Shown: positions 1 to 11,342, counted from the first letter of the stretch. The stretch: 64,000 nucleotides of DNA from Scalesia atractyloides (GCA_947069175.1 CAMTDV010000017.1:37395126-37459125), one strand, 5' to 3'. Notes: a model not told the origin generated them from the sequence alone. Translations and numbers: made by a program.

Positions 1-1
1 T

Positions 2-1162
2 GTTTCCAAGTGCCTTACCTGTTCCAAAGTAAAAGCTGAACATCAAAGACCTTCAGGACTTTTAGTCCAACCCGAAATACTTGTATGGAAGTGGGAAAAC
101 ATAACCATAGATTTCATTACCGGGTTACCTCGCACCTCCAGTGGGTATGACACCATATGGGTAATAATCGATCCTCTTACAAAGTCATCTCACTTCATTC
201 CGATTCGCGAGGACTTCAAGAACGAAAAGTTAGCTCGTATCTACATCAGCGAGATCGTAAGCCGTCATGGTGTACCATTAAGCATCATTTCAGACCGTGA
301 TGGTCGTTTCACTTCACGAACATGGCGAGCCATACAAACCGCTTTGGGTACACGATTAGACCACAGTATTGCTTTTCATCCTCAAACTGATGGTCAATCT
401 GAACGCACCATCCAAACCCTTGAAGACATGCTACGAGCATGTGTCATAGACTTCAAAGGGAACTGGGACGCTCACCTACCATTAGTTGAGTTTTCGTACA
501 ACAATAGCTATCATTCAAGTATCGGTATGGCTCCTTTCGAAGCCATATATGGTCGTAAGTGTCGATCTCCAGTATGTTAGCACGAAATTGGGGAAGCGCA
601 AATCACCGGACCAGAATTAATTCAAGAAACTACCGACAAGATCCTTCAAATTCAAAACAATCTTCTAGCGGCTCAAAGTCATCAAAAGAGTTATGCTGAC
701 AAACGACGAAAGCCCTTGGAGTTTGACATTGGTGATCAAGTACTTTTAAAAGTATCCCCGTGGAAGGGAGTGGTTCGCTTTGGCCAGAAGGGCAAGCTAG
801 CACCACGCTACGTAGGACCTTTCAAGATACTCGAGAGAGTAGGTCCTGTAGCATACAAGCTTGACCTACCAGAAGAGCTCAACAGAATTCATCCCACATT
901 CCACGTATCAAACTTGAAAAAGTGCCTCGCCGATGAAAACCTCCACATTCCTCTAGAAGACATTCAAGTAGATGAATCTATGCACTTCGTTGAAAGACCA
1001 GTAGAAATCATGGATTTCGGAGAGAAGCGTTTAAGGCAAAGTCGTATTCCAATTGTCAGGGTACGTTGGGAGTCAAAGCGAGGACCCGAGTTTACTTGGG
1101 AACGTGAAGACTCAATGCGCGAAAAATACCCGCATCTTTTTCCGGCTACCAATACTGCTTAA
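2..1162 (+). pseudogene. Ty3/gypsy (chromovirus-like) pol, integrase to C-terminal chromodomain, element A, 5' part outside window
   Basis: Reads in one frame from the window edge. The zinc-binding CLTC end of the integrase HHCC finger comes first (residues 4-7), then the DDE core: Asp in WVIIDPLT, Asp in IISDRDGRF, Glu in DGQSERT. The chromodomain-like tail RIPIVRVRWESKRGPEFTWE closes the protein near 1060-1120. One in-frame TAG at 578-580 replaces the Trp expected in the C-W-H-E-I-G-E motif (compare TGG in the same motif of element B at 8378-8380), so the copy is dead. The TAA at 1160-1162 is followed by the polypurine tract and LTR, as expected for a gypsy 3' end. Integrase would insert cDNA into host DNA; the chromodomain is thought to bias target choice. 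Family call is from motif reading. Confidence 0.9.
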
Positions 1163-1196
1163 ATTTCGGGACGAAATTTCTAAAAGTAGGGGATAC
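1163..1196 (+). other. Polypurine tract region of element A
   Basis: A purine-rich stretch (AAAAGTAGGGGATA) directly precedes the LTR start TGTAACA. The upstream ATTTCGGGACGAAATTT sequence is nearly the same in element B at 8957-8974, which marks both as members of one gypsy lineage. It is the priming site for plus-strand DNA synthesis. Confidence 0.8.
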
Positions 1197-1383
1197 TGTA
1201 ACAATTGTCGTAAAACGGGTTTCAAAACCCGCTTCGTTTAATAATCAAATATTCGGTTAAAAGTTCGTTGCGTATTTATTGTGACGGTTATTTTAAATAA
1301 TACATAATTAATAAATATTTTAGAATTTAAAAACCATAATAAATAAATAATAATAATAAAATTAAATAAAAGAATAGAACAGG

Positions 1384-1450
1384 GTAGCCGGGTCTCGAAC
1401 CCGGGTCTCCCGCGTGGACACACACACATCACACCACTCCGCCACACACA
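1384..1450 (-). other. tRNA-like module, antisense, upstream of the LTR TATA box
   Basis: On the minus strand the segment reads GGCGGAGTGGTG (A-box-like, 1432-1443) and then GGGTTCGAGACC (B-box match, 1391-1402) inside a perfect T-arm-like stem CCGGGTTCGAGACCCGG. The spacing fits an internal RNA polymerase III promoter. The acceptor stem is not convincing, so it is tRNA-like rather than a tRNA gene. The solo LTR has the equivalent at 61404-61483. Confidence 0.55.
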
Positions 1451-1716
1451 TATTTGTGTTCAAATACTTAAAAAAATAACATTTATGGTAAAGTCAAAAC
1501 TCGTAAATCAGCAAACCCAGAACTCGAAATCGCCGGCAAAGACCGAGACTCAGCAATTGTTGCTACTTTCCCCATGATTGAAACGCGTAAATTGATTTCG
1601 ACATCAGTTATAACCGTTGCTTAACACACAATTGAGTCAAAACCGTTTCTTTTGAGAATTTAAATCATTGACCGTGATTTTGGCCTCTAAATCGAAACCG
1701 AGCAGCCTGTCCAACT

Positions 1717-1724
1717 TATAAATA
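1717..1724 (+). promoter_or_regulatory. TATA box of LTR A
   Basis: TATAAATA inside CTTATAAATACC, the usual context of plant LTR promoters. The family-A solo LTR has a matching site at 61137-61144 on the minus strand. Confidence 0.6.
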
Positions 1725-2044
1725 CCCGCCCAATTCCTTGTAAACTTTTCGCTCAGAACCGCACGCTCTTCCTGAAGCTTTTTTCCTTTCAAAGCACGTC
1801 GCCGGAGATTTTCGCACTCGCCGGAATATCGCCGGAATTTCTAACCAGAAAACCATAGTTCTCCAAACCAGTATAATCATCTAAACCTCCTTGCTATCTT
1901 TTGATTGGTAAATTATTGGCTCAAAACAGTAATCAAAACTGTTTAATCAGTTTATTCAGTCGGAATCATTGACGGGATTTTTGAATGGTGAAGAAGATGA
2001 AGTTAAGTTAGTGTTTTAATATAAATAAAAACGAGTATTTAACC

Positions 2045-2115
2045 GGGTTAGACACACAGTCCAGCGGTGGACTGTGTGCAATTACAAAGCACACGTCCCA
2101 AGTTCGAGTCGCACA
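2045..2115 (+). other. tRNA-like module 1 with palindromic D-arm
   Basis: Starts GGGTTAGACACACAGTCCA and holds a hairpin CACACAGTCCA...TGGACTGTGTG (2053-2078, 11-bp arms), followed by a B-box-like AGTTCGAGTC (2101-2110). Layout matches modules 2 and 3, but the D-arm is longer than in any real tRNA. Confidence 0.55.
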
Positions 2116-2210
2116 TGTTTCCGATTTTCTGAAATAAAGCCAACACTTTTTAAACTTATTCAGATCAATTCACAATATATATATAAAATGAATATAATCC
2201 AGTGTTTATG

Positions 2211-2290
2211 CAGATTAGACACACAGCCCAACTGGTTGGGCTGTGTGCACTCGAACCATAGATCCCGAGTTCGAGTCCGGGTTCTGTAAC
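2211..2290 (+). other. tRNA-like module 2 with palindromic D-arm
   Basis: GATTAGACACACAGCCCA begins a hairpin CACACAGCCCAAC...GTTGGGCTGTGTG (2220-2247). A B-box match AGTTCGAGTCC follows at 2268-2278. Confidence 0.55.
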
Positions 2291-2384
2291 CAGTTTCGGC
2301 CATATTAAATCCTTTTTAATAAAAACTAAATAAGGATAAAGCTAGTTAGTATATATATATATAATTAAAACAGAGAATATTTCG

Positions 2385-2465
2385 GGTTAGACACGTAGCT
2401 CAGTTGGTAGAGCTGCGTGCACGTATACGAGAGGTCACGGGTTCGAACCTCACTCGCCGCCTGAA
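2385..2465 (+). other. tRNA-like module 3, closest to a true tRNA (Lys-like)
   Basis: TAGCTCAGTTGGTAGAGC (2396-2413) is an exact A-box/D-arm of the sort seen in plant tRNA-Lys, and GGTTCGAACCT (2440-2450) is a B box at normal spacing. The anticodon stem is not tRNA-like and the 5' and 3' ends do not form a clear acceptor stem, so it is not called as a functional tRNA. The solo LTR keeps the same module at 60124-60198. Confidence 0.6.
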
Positions 2466-3479
2466 ATTCTTGCTATCCGACCGGTCAGACCCGGTCAGAC
2501 CTGACAAGGCCAACACATTTTTTTTTAAATTTTGTTTTCTTATTTTTACTTATTAAATTGAAAAATTATTTAAAAAAATACTTAAAAATAAGATTCCTAA
2601 GGTTAAAAATTTGCAATAAACTCATAAAAATAAATCTAAAAATCTCATTAAGAGCACTAATTAAAAATATTTATCTCAAATAAAATTATTTATTTATCGA
2701 ATTATTTCGTTATTATTTAGGTTAGTTTTCCCTCGTCGGTTGAATCATAAATTCGTGCGCATTCATCATTATCAAGGAACGCACCCACTGTGAGTGAATC
2801 TCTACCAATTCCCCGTTTTAATCATGTTTGGGGTGTATCATGTGTCGTACTATTCTTTTATTTTATTTAAACACTTGTGCATACATCATATCCGTGATCA
2901 AATGTGTATTGATTGTTGTGTGAATTATATGTAGATTGAATTTATCATTTCAGTGCACGCATTTCATTAGGCCCATCAGTTCCCCGTGGGATACGGGTTG
3001 AGCATCAGGAGCCTCATTAGATCGGCTCCGTTTGATTGAGCCTTGATCTCAAGTACATCATCATTCATGTCATATACTCATCCAAAGTGGTTTGTGATTG
3101 TTTACATATATATGTTTGCTCACATGTGATTAATGCACGAATTTTCTTTAATAAATAAAACAAGAAATTAGTTAAAATGTTTTATCAAGTTTCACTCGCC
3201 AACTTTTGTTGACCCAGAATCTTCCCTGTTTTACACATGATACAGGTGATCCAGCTGAGACAGGAAACACTTAGGATGGCCTAGAAGAATAAACAAGTTA
3301 ATGCTTTGGAATAAATATATAGTTTCATTTTCCTTTGTAATTGTACGAATTTTGTTTTTGGATATTTAAGTTTGTAATTTGAATTTAATAAATATTAAAC
3401 ATCTTAGTAAATATCATGAGCTTTGGTGATAACCCAATTATGCCCCGACTTTTATTCCGCTGCGGGTCGGGGTGTGACA

Positions 3480-4379
3480 TTAGGTGTAAAACCGAGAACT
3501 CTCGATGAGATCATTCACTCTGCGCATCTTCTCGCACGAGATATCTTCGTTGAGTTAGGAGTGATATCCAAACCACGACGAAAATCTCCATTTCTATCTA
3601 GGAATGAAGTTGTTAAGTTAGGGGTGAAACCCGCATCTTAATAACTAATTCCGTGCTTCGATTTTCAATCTCACCAAAGTCTCGGTTATACCGATGAGTT
3701 GGAAAACTGGAAGGGTAAACGCCGTTAGCCACTCGCGGTGATAGCATTTATCTATTAGGCCAAAACGTGGGTCCAAAGTCAAAGGGTGATCGAACCACTT
3801 TAGGTAGTCAACGTCTCAAAACCCCGGACACTCCCAATTGATTTAAGCTTATACCTTCGATTTATGCATCATCGAGTTTATTACTATTTATGTGTTTAAA
3901 ATTTTGAGAATTTTCGCTTTATTCGATTTCTCGCTTTGATGATTTATCATATCATCGATTTCTTGATTTATCGCATTTACGCTCCATCGAATGTATGCAC
4001 AACTCGCACAGCTCTCGAAATCTAAAACGCTAAATTAATACATCAACCAAATTAATCGCTTAACTCGCTTACGCCTATGAGGATGTGTGCCTCATACGTG
4101 GTATTATCTCGCTATTAAATATCGCTTATATCTCGCTTATATATCGCATCGCTACGCATTGTTATTATTAGAAGGTGAATGCGTGCAAATATGTGCTTAT
4201 ATGCTTATGTGCTGATGTGCTTATGTGCTTACGTGCTTATGTGCTTACGTGCTTATGTGCCTACGTGTTTACATTCCTACGTGCTTATGTGTTTTTGTGC
4301 CTTGTATGATAATAATAATAAATATTTAAACATAACTCTATTATAATCGAATCTCATCTAACCTAAATCCTTCGTGTAG
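3480..4379 (+). other. 5' leader of element B, truncated upstream by element A
   Basis: Untranslated leader before the B gag gene, with no long ORF. No primer binding site follows the family-A LTR at 3479, so that LTR is not the 5' LTR of B; the simplest reading is that A inserted into the B leader. Contains a short tandem array near 4190-4290. Confidence 0.6.
4188..4292 (+). repeat. Short tandem repeat (GTGCTTAYRT)n in the B leader
   Basis: About ten imperfect copies of a roughly 10-base unit alternating GTGCTTATGT and GTGCTTACGT. Confidence 0.8.
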
Positions 4380-5409
4380 ATGTCTTCCATGAGATCGCAC
4401 ACCCGAAGGAACCTCCAACGCAGCAACGCTGACAAGCGTATTGCCACCATGATAGCCAAGGAAATGGCTAAGGTCATCCCGCAAATCGTCTCAGAAATTC
4501 ATGCTGTGAGCAGCAACTCCTCAGTCGACTCAAAAACTGAGAATCCCAAGCCGCGATTCAACTTCAAGAACTTCAAGGCTTGTGCACCTCTCGCCTTCAC
4601 GGGCAACGATGGACCGATAGCTATGTTCCATTGGTTTGACGCCATCGAGGTCACTTTTAGGCAAAGTGGATGCCCCGATGACCTCCGCACAGTGAACGCT
4701 ACCGGAGTCTTCCAGTCCCGTGCTCTTGACTGGTGGACCGCCGAAAGGAAAAGGCGCGGTAATGATGAAGCCTACAGTCCATCTTGGGAGGAACTCAAGG
4801 AAGTGATGTTGAAGGAGTTTTGTCTTCCGCACGAAATGCAAAAGCTCGAGAATGAGTTTTGGGGAATCAAACAGGATGGTCCCGACAATGCTGGATTCAC
4901 TGCTCGGTTTAAGATTTTGACCATCATCTGTCCCAGCCAGGTTGATATGACTGAGAAAGCTATCAACAAGTACATCCGTGGTTTACCCGAGTGTGTAGCA
5001 AATTTTGTGAAAGTTGCTCGTACTACAACCATCGAGGAAACCTTCATGCTCGCCGCTGAGATCAAAGATCAGCGAGTCCAAGATGGGTATTTCAAGAATC
5101 ATGCGAAAGTTGCCAATCAAGCTATCGTCGAACCAACTGCCGCTACCGAACCACCAAGTGACCTGAAGGGAAAGCGCCAGTGACGCAAGAGAGGAAACCC
5201 GAGTAAGAATTATGCTCTCGCCGCTCCATCAAACCCGCAGCCGCTTCAGTCGGCCGCTCTGAACGCACCTCCAGCTAAGCGTGCGTACACCGGTCCTCAC
5301 CCACTGTGCCCTAAGTGCACTTATCATCATGTGGTGGGTGGAAACTGCCGTTTTTACACAAACTGCAATATCTACGACCACTTTACTATGAGTTGCCGTA
5401 CCGGCCCGC
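4380..5409 (+). pseudogene. Ty3/gypsy gag, element B, broken
   Basis: The ATG at 4380 opens a 267-codon frame with a retrotransposon-gag core: residues about 60-230 include FTGNDGPIAMFHWFDAIE, RALDWWTAERK and LPHEMQKLENEF. The reading stops at TGA 5181-5183, but the same frame stays gag-like to about 5400, so this is a nonsense mutation. A frameshift near 5400-5410 then moves the reading into the frame that carries the CCHC zinc knuckle (about 5479-5520) and protease. Gag would form the virus-like particle. The N-terminus is basic (SMRSHTRRNLQRS). Confidence 0.85.
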
Positions 5410-8400
5410 GTAGCAGCTCCAGCTTTACCCGCTCCTCTTCAAGCCAATCAGCAGCAAGCTCCAAAAGCACGTGTGTGCTATGTGTGTGGTGATCCGAATC
5501 ATTTCGCCAATGTCTGTCCGAATCGTCCTGTCAAGCAAGAGCAGCTAGCACCGCAGCCTCAGCCACAGCAGCAACAGCAACCACAAGCTGCGCGTGGCAG
5601 AGCCTTTAACCTCAATCACCGCCAGGCCCAGAATGACAACAATGTTGTCAATGGTACGTTTCTCGTTAATGGCATTTATGCGACATGTTTATTTGATACT
5701 GGTGCCGATAATTGTTTTGTATCGTTAGAATTCGAAAAGGTTTTAAGATGTAAGCGCGCTAAACTCCCAAAGACTTCCGATGTGGAAGTCGCCAACGGAA
5801 GAACCGTTACCGTCAATTCCGTCTTACGTGGTTGTTCTCTCGATCTCAACAGCCACATCTTCTCGATCAATCTCATACCTATGCAGTTAGGTAGCTTCGA
5901 TATCATAGTAGGCATGGATTTTCTTCGTGAGAATCATGCTGAAGTTGTTTGCTTTGATAAAATGATCCGATTCCCTCTTCCAAACGGTGATCAACTTCAT
6001 GTTTCCGGTGAAACTCCCTCAAAGAAGTTGATGCTTTTGTCATGTACTCGAGCACACAAATGCTTGCAAAAGCAATGTGTTGCATACCTCGCTCATATCA
6101 TGAACCCGGAGAAACAAAAGAAGACTTATAAAGACGTTCCCGTTGTTTGTGAGTTTCCTAAAGTCTTTCCCGACGATTTACCCGGTTTACCCCCTACTCG
6201 AGATGTTGAATTCTGTATCGATTTAGTTCCCGGAGCTACTCCCGTTGCTAAAGCACCTTATCATCTCGCACCATCCGAAATGCTCGAGCTATCAAGCCAA
6301 CTTCAAGAGCTTCTTGATAAAGGCTTCATACGCCCGAGCACTTCGCCATGGGGCGCTCCTGTCCTTTTTGTGTAAAAGAAGGATGGATCGTTCCGAATGT
6401 GCATCGATTATCGTGAACTTAACAAACTCACGATAAAGAACAGCTACCCTCTTCCTCGTATCGACGACTTATTTGATCAGCTTCAAGGTGCTACTTGCTT
6501 TTCTAAGATCGATCTTCGTTCCGGTTATCATCAGTTACGCGTATTGGATGAAGACATTCCGAAAACCGCCTTTCGTACTCGTTATGGCCATTTAGAATTC
6601 GTGGTCATGCCTTTTGGTCTTACCAATGCACCCGCGGTCTTCATAGATTTGATGAACCATGCGTGTAAAGCCTTCTTAGATCGTTTCGTCATTGTGTTTA
6701 TCGATGACATCCTCATCTATTCGAAGTCGAGAGACGAACACACGTGTTATCTCCGTTTAGTCCTCGAACTTCTTCAAGGTAATCGCCTTTATGCTAAGTT
6801 CTCTAAATGTGAATTATGGCTCGAAGAAGTCCAATTTCTCAGCCACATCGTTAACAGTCAAGGAATTCACGTCGACCCTGCAAAGATTGAAGCCGTCAAG
6901 AGTTGGATTACACCGAAGAATGCATCCGAAATCCGTTCATTTCTTGGATTGGCGGGTTACTATCGTCGATTCATCGCCGACTTCTCGAAAATCACCGTTC
7001 CGCTTACCGCTTTAACTCATAAAGAAAAACCTTTCGTTTGGGAAACCAAGCAAGAGGAAGCTTTTCAAACTTTCAAGCGTATGCTATGCAACGCTCTCGT
7101 CCTCGCTTTACCCGACGGAAACGATGATTTCGTTGTTTATTGTGATGCCTCTAATCTTGGTCTTGGTTGTGTTCTCATGCAACGAGACAAGGTTATCGCG
7201 TATGCATCTCGACAACTCAAGATCCACGAGAAGAACTACACAACCCACGATCTCGAACTCGGTGCAGTTGTTTTTGCATTGAAGATATGGCGACACTACC
7301 TTCAAGGTACTAAGTGTACGGTCTTCACCGACCATAAGAGCTTACAACATATCTTTAATAAAAAAGAACTAAACATGCGACAACCTCGATGGGTTGAGCT
7401 TCTCAATGATTACGATTGCGAGATACGCTACCATCCCGGCAAAGCAAACGTCGTCGCCGATGCTCTAAGTCGACGAAGCTATGTGTATAGTGTTCGTGAC
7501 TCTCAAGCTTTGAATGATCTCGAAATCATGATTCGCTCCGCTCAATTCGCTTGTTTTAACGAGAATACTTTGGAGGAAGAAATGAAATGTGGTGCTGAAA
7601 CTCAGCTCGTATCTAAGCCTAATGGTATTTATTACTATCTCGATCGTATTTGGATCCCTACCCGTGACAATCTTCATGAATTGCTAATGACCGAAGCTCA
7701 TAAATCTCGATATTCCATTCACCCCGGTGCCGACAAGATGTACCAGGACCTTCGTCCTAAGTATTGGTGGTCGGGCATGAAAAAGGATATCGCCTTGTAC
7801 GTCTCAAAGTGCTTAACTTGTTCGAAGGTTAAAGCCGAACATCAAAGGCCCTCTGGCTTACTCGAACAACCCGAAATCCCGATATGGAAGTGGGAGAGTA
7901 TAGCTAAGGACTTTATTACTAAACTTCCCCGCACTTCTTCAGGTCACGATAGCATTTGGGTTATCGTTGATCGTCTTACTAAATCCGCGCACTTTATTGC
8001 TATACGAGAAGACTTTAAGGTCGAACGGTTAGCCCAAATCTATACCGACAAAGTTATATGTCGACACGGGACACCTCGTGACATCATCTCTGACCCTGAC
8101 GGTCGCTTTACCTCGCGTCTCTGGGAGACTTTCCAATCCGCTCTCGGTACTACTTTCAATCTCCGTACCGCTTTTCACCCTCAAACCGACGGTCAGACTG
8201 AGCGCACGATCCGCACCCTCGAAGACATGCTTCGTGCTTGCATCATAGATTTCGGTGGTAACTGGGATACACATTTACCTTTAATCGAATTCTCGTACAA
8301 TAATAGTTATCATACCAGCATTCAAATGGCTCCTTTTGAGGTACTGTATGGAAGAAAATGTTGATCGCCTATTGCATGGCACGAGATCGGAGAAGCACAA

Positions 8401-8958
8401 ATCACCGGTCCCGAGCTAATTCAAGAAACAACCGACAAGATCCTCCAAATTAGAGACAATCTCTTAAAAGCTCGGAGTCGTCAAAAGAGTTACACCGATA
8501 AACGCCGCAAGCCCCTGCAGTTCGAAGTGGGAGATCACGTTCTCCTAAAGGTTGCACCTTGGAAGGGAGTGGTCTGCTTCGGCAAGAAAGGAAAGTTAGC
8601 GCCTCGATACGTTGGTCCCTTTAAGATCCTGGAAATGATCGGTAAGGTAGCCTATCGTCTTGAATTACCGGAGGAACTCAATAATTTACAGCCGACTTTC
8701 CACGTGTCTAATCTCAAAAAGTGCTTAGCCGAAGAAAATCTGCATGTCCCTCTCGAAGATCTGCAAATCAACAAGACTCTCCATTTCATGGAAAAGCCTG
8801 TGGAAATCATTAACCGAGAGACCAAGAAACTCCGACGCTCTCGCATCCCTATCGTGAAGGTCCGATGGGAAGGAAAACGCGACGCCGAGTTCACTTGGGA
8901 ATTGGAAAGCGATATGAAGGCCAAGTACCCGCATCTATTTGTTACAGCTACTACTTGA
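5410..8958 (+). pseudogene. Ty3/gypsy zinc knuckle, protease, RT, RNase H, integrase, chromodomain, element B, broken
   Basis: One frame with two in-frame stops, TAA 6373-6375 and TGA 8362-8364. Domains in order: zinc knuckle CYVCGDPNHFANVC; aspartic protease with LFDTGAD near 5690; reverse transcriptase with MPFGLTNAP and catalytic FIDD (about 6700); RNase H starting YCDASNLGLGCVL (7138) with TDHKSLQH; integrase HHCC finger (CLTCSK, about 7810) and DDE core (IVDRLTKSAHF, IISDPDGRF, DGQTERT); chromodomain-like tail RIPIVKVRWEGKRDAEFTWE. About 75% identical by eye to the A integrase, so a related but different family. The chromodomain and the pol order protease-RT-RNase H-integrase place it among plant chromoviruses (Tekay-like; clade name is inference). 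Confidence 0.92.
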
Positions 8959-8992
8959 ATTTCGGGACGAAATTCCCTAAAGTAGGGGAGAC
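8959..8992 (+). other. Polypurine tract region of element B
   Basis: Ends AAAGTAGGGGAGAC directly before the LTR start TGTAACAACTCG; near-identical to the element A tract. Confidence 0.8.
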
Positions 8993-9397
8993 TGTAACAA
9001 CTCGAAAATACGATAGTTATCTTTCCATTTTGTTTTCCCGTTTATCTACTTTTGTAATCCCGAGATTCAGTTTATAATAAAGTTTACGTTAATTACTTAT
9101 GGTGTAGTATGTTATTATCGCATCTAATCGCTTATTAAATTGCATCGCTAATCTCGTCGCATCGTAAATCGCAATTAATTATACGGTTTTATGTTATTTA
9201 TATGTTATGTGTGTTGTGGTTATGATTACGCTCGCTATCGCATCGCTCTCGCACTCTCGAATCGCTACATCGCACTATTATATCAATTATAACGCTTAAC
9301 GCCTTGAACTTAACGCTTAAATAACTAACTAAAACGAACCAAATAGCCAAACGAACACTTAACGCGAAATCGGCAAACGAAACTTGGTCACCAGACT

Positions 9398-9586
9398 AAG
9401 TTCGGCCGAACTTGACTACCCCAAGTTCGCCCGAACTTACCTGATGACACAAGAATCCCTCAAATACCTCAAGTTCGCTCGAACTTGTAAAATATGTATA
9501 AGTTCGGCCGAACTTAGCTGCTCAATCTTGAAACCCCTACAAGTTCGCGCGAACTTGTACACTTTTGTACAAGTTCGGCCGAACTT
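9398..9586 (+). promoter_or_regulatory. Cluster 1 of AAGTTCGNNCGAACTT palindromes, upstream of TATA
   Basis: Six full copies: 9398-9413, 9423-9438, 9471-9486, 9500-9515, 9541-9556 and 9571-9586. The core varies (GG, CC, CT, GG, GC, GG) but both 7-bp arms are intact in all, usually flanked by C on the left and G on the right. The last copy lies about 30 bp before the TATA box. Function unknown; position suggests a protein binding site or an element acting in the U3 promoter. Confidence 0.8.
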
Positions 9587-9617
9587 GGCTCCATCAGCTC
9601 TACATTTTGCCTTCTCC

Positions 9618-9625
9618 TATAAATA
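9618..9625 (+). promoter_or_regulatory. TATA box of LTR B
   Basis: TATAAATA in CTCCTATAAATACC, just downstream of palindrome cluster 1. Confidence 0.65.
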
Positions 9626-10310
9626 CCAAGCTCTGTTCTCTCATTTGAACTTGCTGCAAGTTCGCCCAGAGCTCTCAAAACCCAAAACCTTCGTGTTCTA
9701 AGTAAGAATCAGCCCGATTTCAACTACAATGATGTTCAACAACGTTTTACAAATGTTTACAACGATTTTGGCACAAGGCATAGCCTTCGTTTTCATCAAA
9801 ACTCATTCTTTTACGAAAATCTTCATCTTTTTCTTTCAAAACTTCTGTTTTAAGCGTAGATCTACACAATACGAGTTCGTTTGGTGTTAGCAGAGGCTTC
9901 CCAAACACGAGATCTGCAAGATCTCGGCTTGTAAGTTATAGATCTGAGAAAAACCTTTGATAAACATTGATTTCTACACAAGATACGGACTTTTGATGAT
10001 GTTTTGTTCATCTTCTGATATGAAACGAAGCATCCATCCTTCAAGATCCCCCAGATCTGGAAGCACAAGGACGTTTATGTTGGTTTACACAAGCCGGACT
10101 AACCCGAACGAACCTCAAGTTCGCCCGGATTAGCCCACGCTTTTGTAAAACGGCTAAAACAGCTCTAAAAGACCTCTCCGACCTAAGTTTGCTCAGTAGC
10201 ACAGGGTTGGAGGGATGAACACTCGATTTTCCTCAGCAAACGATACGAAAACGCAAGATTTTGGACCCGAAAACATCAAGTTCGCTCAAGAATCACCAGC
10301 TCCCCAGGTC

Positions 10311-10505
10311 AAGTTCGACCGAACTTGCACCCAGATGCAAGTTCGCCCGAACTTGTCTCCTCAGTAAGAAATTCTAACAAGTTCGCCCGAACTTGACAAG
10401 ATCCTTAAGAATCTTACCAAGTTCGACCGAACTTGACTCTAAACCCACCAAAACCATACAAGTTCGCTCGAACTTGTGTGTTTACACACAAGTTCGCCCG
10501 AACTT
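10311..10505 (+). repeat. Cluster 2 of AAGTTCGNNCGAACTT palindromes, downstream of TATA
   Basis: Six full copies at 10311-10326, 10339-10354, 10379-10394, 10419-10434, 10460-10475 and 10490-10505. Degenerate or half copies occur near 9658, 10115 and 10277. This cluster lies in the part of the LTR expected to be transcribed. Confidence 0.8.
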
Positions 10506-11342
10506 GGCTACTGCCCAACCAAGACTTAACCGTTTCAGCTTTTCGAAGACTGATGCACTTTCGCTCGCGTATGCAGGCTGATCCGGCGCTCTTCTCAACT
10601 CTCCTCAGATCCCGAACTCTTACTTAAACGCACCCACAGTGAGTATACTTGACCCATTTTCGCTTTAACGCACTTTTTGGGTGTTACATACGTTCCTATA
10701 TCAAAATCACTTCACAATTCAAACTGTTTATCACACGCGACTAATCTGATTATATATGGTCAACACGTGATGCTAGAAACATGTGACTAGGACTTATTTT
10801 CGTTAACTTGCCTCCTTAGCTAGTATGGTACTATAGTGTGGCTTACACCCGACGGGGTCTAGTTAGGATGGACGCGCAAGCCTTCTCACGGTAGTTAGCA
10901 TGAGAAATAAGCCTATGTTATTATGTGTGGAAATGTTTCGGTGTATCACGAGGTGTAGTTAGATTATTTCGCGAACGGTTTCTCTATTACGCTAGCATTA
11001 CAAAACTCGTATGCACACCTTTACTTAATATTATTGACTTCTATTTTAACGTATGTAACAGGTTGAGGAGTTTAGCTTTGGATGCATGGGATTATGCTTA
11101 GTTTAGTTATTTTGTTTTGTTTTGTTTTAGTTCCAAGTGTAATAAATCTAGGGGATATCGAACTCGGTTGAAGTCTATGAGAAATCTCCGTTTGTAATAA
11201 TTGTTTAAATGTTACGTTTAATAGTATGGGATATTAAGCAGATTGTGATATGTTAAATGATTGTTATGGAACATCTCGTGAAATCAATCTGGTCGCCTAG
11301 TGCCACTACCCCAATGATTCCGCCATCGGTTGGAGTGTGACA

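Larger units (their letters stand above)
1197..3479 (+). repeat. 3' LTR of element A (family A)
   Basis: Runs from TGTAACAATTG to GGTCGGGGTGTGACA, about 2283 bp. The solo LTR at 59036-61666 on the opposite strand is homologous along its length (same first and last 60 bases apart from substitutions, same module order), which fixes the boundaries. A TATA box at 1717-1724 and several tRNA-like modules lie inside. The bases that follow, TTAGG (3480-3484), would be the target duplication, but the 5' copy is outside the window. Confidence 0.85.
8993..11342 (+). repeat. 3' LTR of element B
   Basis: 2350 bp from TGTAACAACTCG to GGTTGGAGTGTGACA. After 11342 the sequence becomes copia coding sequence, which sets the outer edge. 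Aligned by eye it matches LTR A only in short blocks (for example around the cgcaccca(c/a)tgtgagt stretch), so A and B LTRs belong to diverged families. It carries two clusters of a 16-bp palindrome, either side of the TATA box. Confidence 0.85.

Noticed and set aside
1384..1450. Genuine tRNA gene on the minus strand
   Set aside because: Good T-arm, weak D-arm, no acceptor stem; conserved only as an LTR module.
2385..2465. Functional tRNA-Lys gene
   Set aside because: A and B boxes are good, but the anticodon arm and acceptor stem do not fold properly, and the sequence is a repeated part of an LTR family.
9398..10505. ORFs across the palindrome clusters (for example 9384-9701 and 10393-10627)
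   Set aside because: Their translations simply repeat the palindrome; no domain and inside the LTR.
1197..11342. LTRs at 1197-3479 and 8993-11342 as a matched pair of one element
   Set aside because: They share termini and short blocks only; most of their length does not match, and no primer site follows 3479. The true relative of the first LTR is the solo LTR at 59036-61666.
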